A DNA stretch of 59,147 bases from NCBI GenBank assembly GCA_910575725.1, contig CAJTFE010000032.1, forward strand, positions 1 through 59,147, written 5' to 3'. Source of the DNA: Clostridia bacterium. GTDB taxonomy: Bacteria > Bacillota > Clostridia > Lachnospirales > Lachnospiraceae. Numbering within the stretch: position 1 is the stretch's first letter; each line of letters begins with the position of its first letter. The position numbers and the translations under genes are program-made. The notes beneath the pieces are model-generated. The model worked only from the letters and a program-made list of their open reading frames with translations. It made no database searches and was not told the origin of the DNA. Shown one piece after another: positions 58,992-59,147 of this stretch.

Positions 58992-59147
58992 GTAATCGTC
59001 AAAACGCTCGCCTTTCGCTAAAGTCATTTTTAGTCCATACTTGAAAAAAGCAATAGATTTTTCAAGGAGGAACTAAAGACTATGGATCAATGTACTCATG
59101 AAGTCCGTGCCGAATACTGGAAGGGAATCATTAGGGCATGCGGACAA
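58992..59147 (+). mobile_element. IS66-family insertion sequence, left end
   Basis: The stretch beginning GTAATCGTCAAAACGCTCGCC-like (58992 onward) has the GTAA terminus of IS66 elements, followed 90 bp later by the accessory gene. The element continues past the window edge, so the right end and target duplication cannot be checked. Confidence 0.75.
59082..59147 (+). CDS. tnpA: IS66 accessory protein TnpA, N-terminal part (runs off the window)
   Basis: AAGGAGG (59063-59069) and ATG 59082 lead into MDQCTHEVRAEYWKGIIRAC, the start of the IS66 TnpA/Orf1 protein (M-x-x-x-T-HEVR-x2-x-W-x2-I-I). This small DNA-binding protein is needed with TnpB and TnpC for transposition. Only 22 codons are visible. 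Confidence 0.82.
   Translation, partial: MDQCTHEVRAEYWKGIIRACGQ

Noticed and set aside
1..59147. CRISPR arrays, tRNA, rRNA genes
   Set aside because: Reading both strands showed no regularly spaced identical repeats and no recognisable tRNA arm or rRNA sequence. Small divergent RNAs could still be missed by eye.

Overview
The window looks like chromosomal DNA from a flagellated, anaerobic Firmicute of the class Clostridia, most likely Lachnospiraceae. The reasons are a short Hag-type flagellin, a group B [FeFe] hydrogenase, Rex, QueH, PP-motif GntR/YtrA and YesM/YesN regulators, strong AAGGAGG ribosome binding sites, and the tandem AAA-ATPase/PD-(D/E)XK genes that are expanded in this family. 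All assignments come from reading the sequence; no database search was run.

Layout. 1-9.8 kb: the 3' end of an AAA-ATPase/nuclease gene, a serine recombinase, flagellin with a sigma-28-like promoter, and a surface-glycan block (two GT2 glycosyltransferases with repeat tails, two tandem IspD/TarI-type cytidylyltransferases, a CDP-glycerol-type polymerase, and a convergent O-antigen-ligase-like protein). 10-13.4 kb: two tandem, partly converted AAA-ATPase/PD-(D/E)XK genes. 13.4-29 kb: a regulator-rich stretch with three OmpR-type two-component systems. One is linked to an ABC-2 exporter preceded by a previously uncalled 49-aa membrane peptide, one to a VanY-like peptidase, and one is arranged divergently. 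Here too are an ABC importer without a binding protein, queH, argH and acyP. 29-35.5 kb: hydrogenase, phosphodiesterase, KtrB/KtrA potassium transport, an amidase and a CwlO-like NlpC/P60 protein. 35.5-46.3 kb: a YtrA-like regulator with its ABC transporter, a second VanY-like peptidase, cardiolipin synthase, a CBS protein, an ABC-F ATPase, rex, alr and an antitoxin-less mazF. 46.4-56.9 kb: yebC, a CFI-box protein translationally coupled to metY, a ClpP-like protease, and a YesM/YesN system next to an Fe3+/sugar-phosphate-type ABC importer.

57-59.1 kb is a visibly AT-rich, damaged island. A truncated IS4-type transposase start runs into a 5'-less PqqD (RRE) gene. This is followed by a frameshifted CPBP-protease gene, a 21-aa peptide with a Tyr-x2-Pro-x-Leu leader motif and a perfect ribosome binding site, a MazG-like gene, and a gene start cut by an IS66 element. 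I read this as the remains of an RRE-dependent RiPP (lasso-like) locus.

The strongest unexplained signal is a 120-bp element present twice (36026-36145 and 47208-47327; 113/120 identical by eye, same orientation). It folds into a long hairpin plus a short 3' hairpin and lies in the leaders of two unrelated operons. Other notable signals are a 160-bp inverted repeat (41468-41627), several 11-bp-phased direct repeats that look like response-regulator operators, and a 16-bp motif shared by the promoters of a two-component system and a VanY-like gene.
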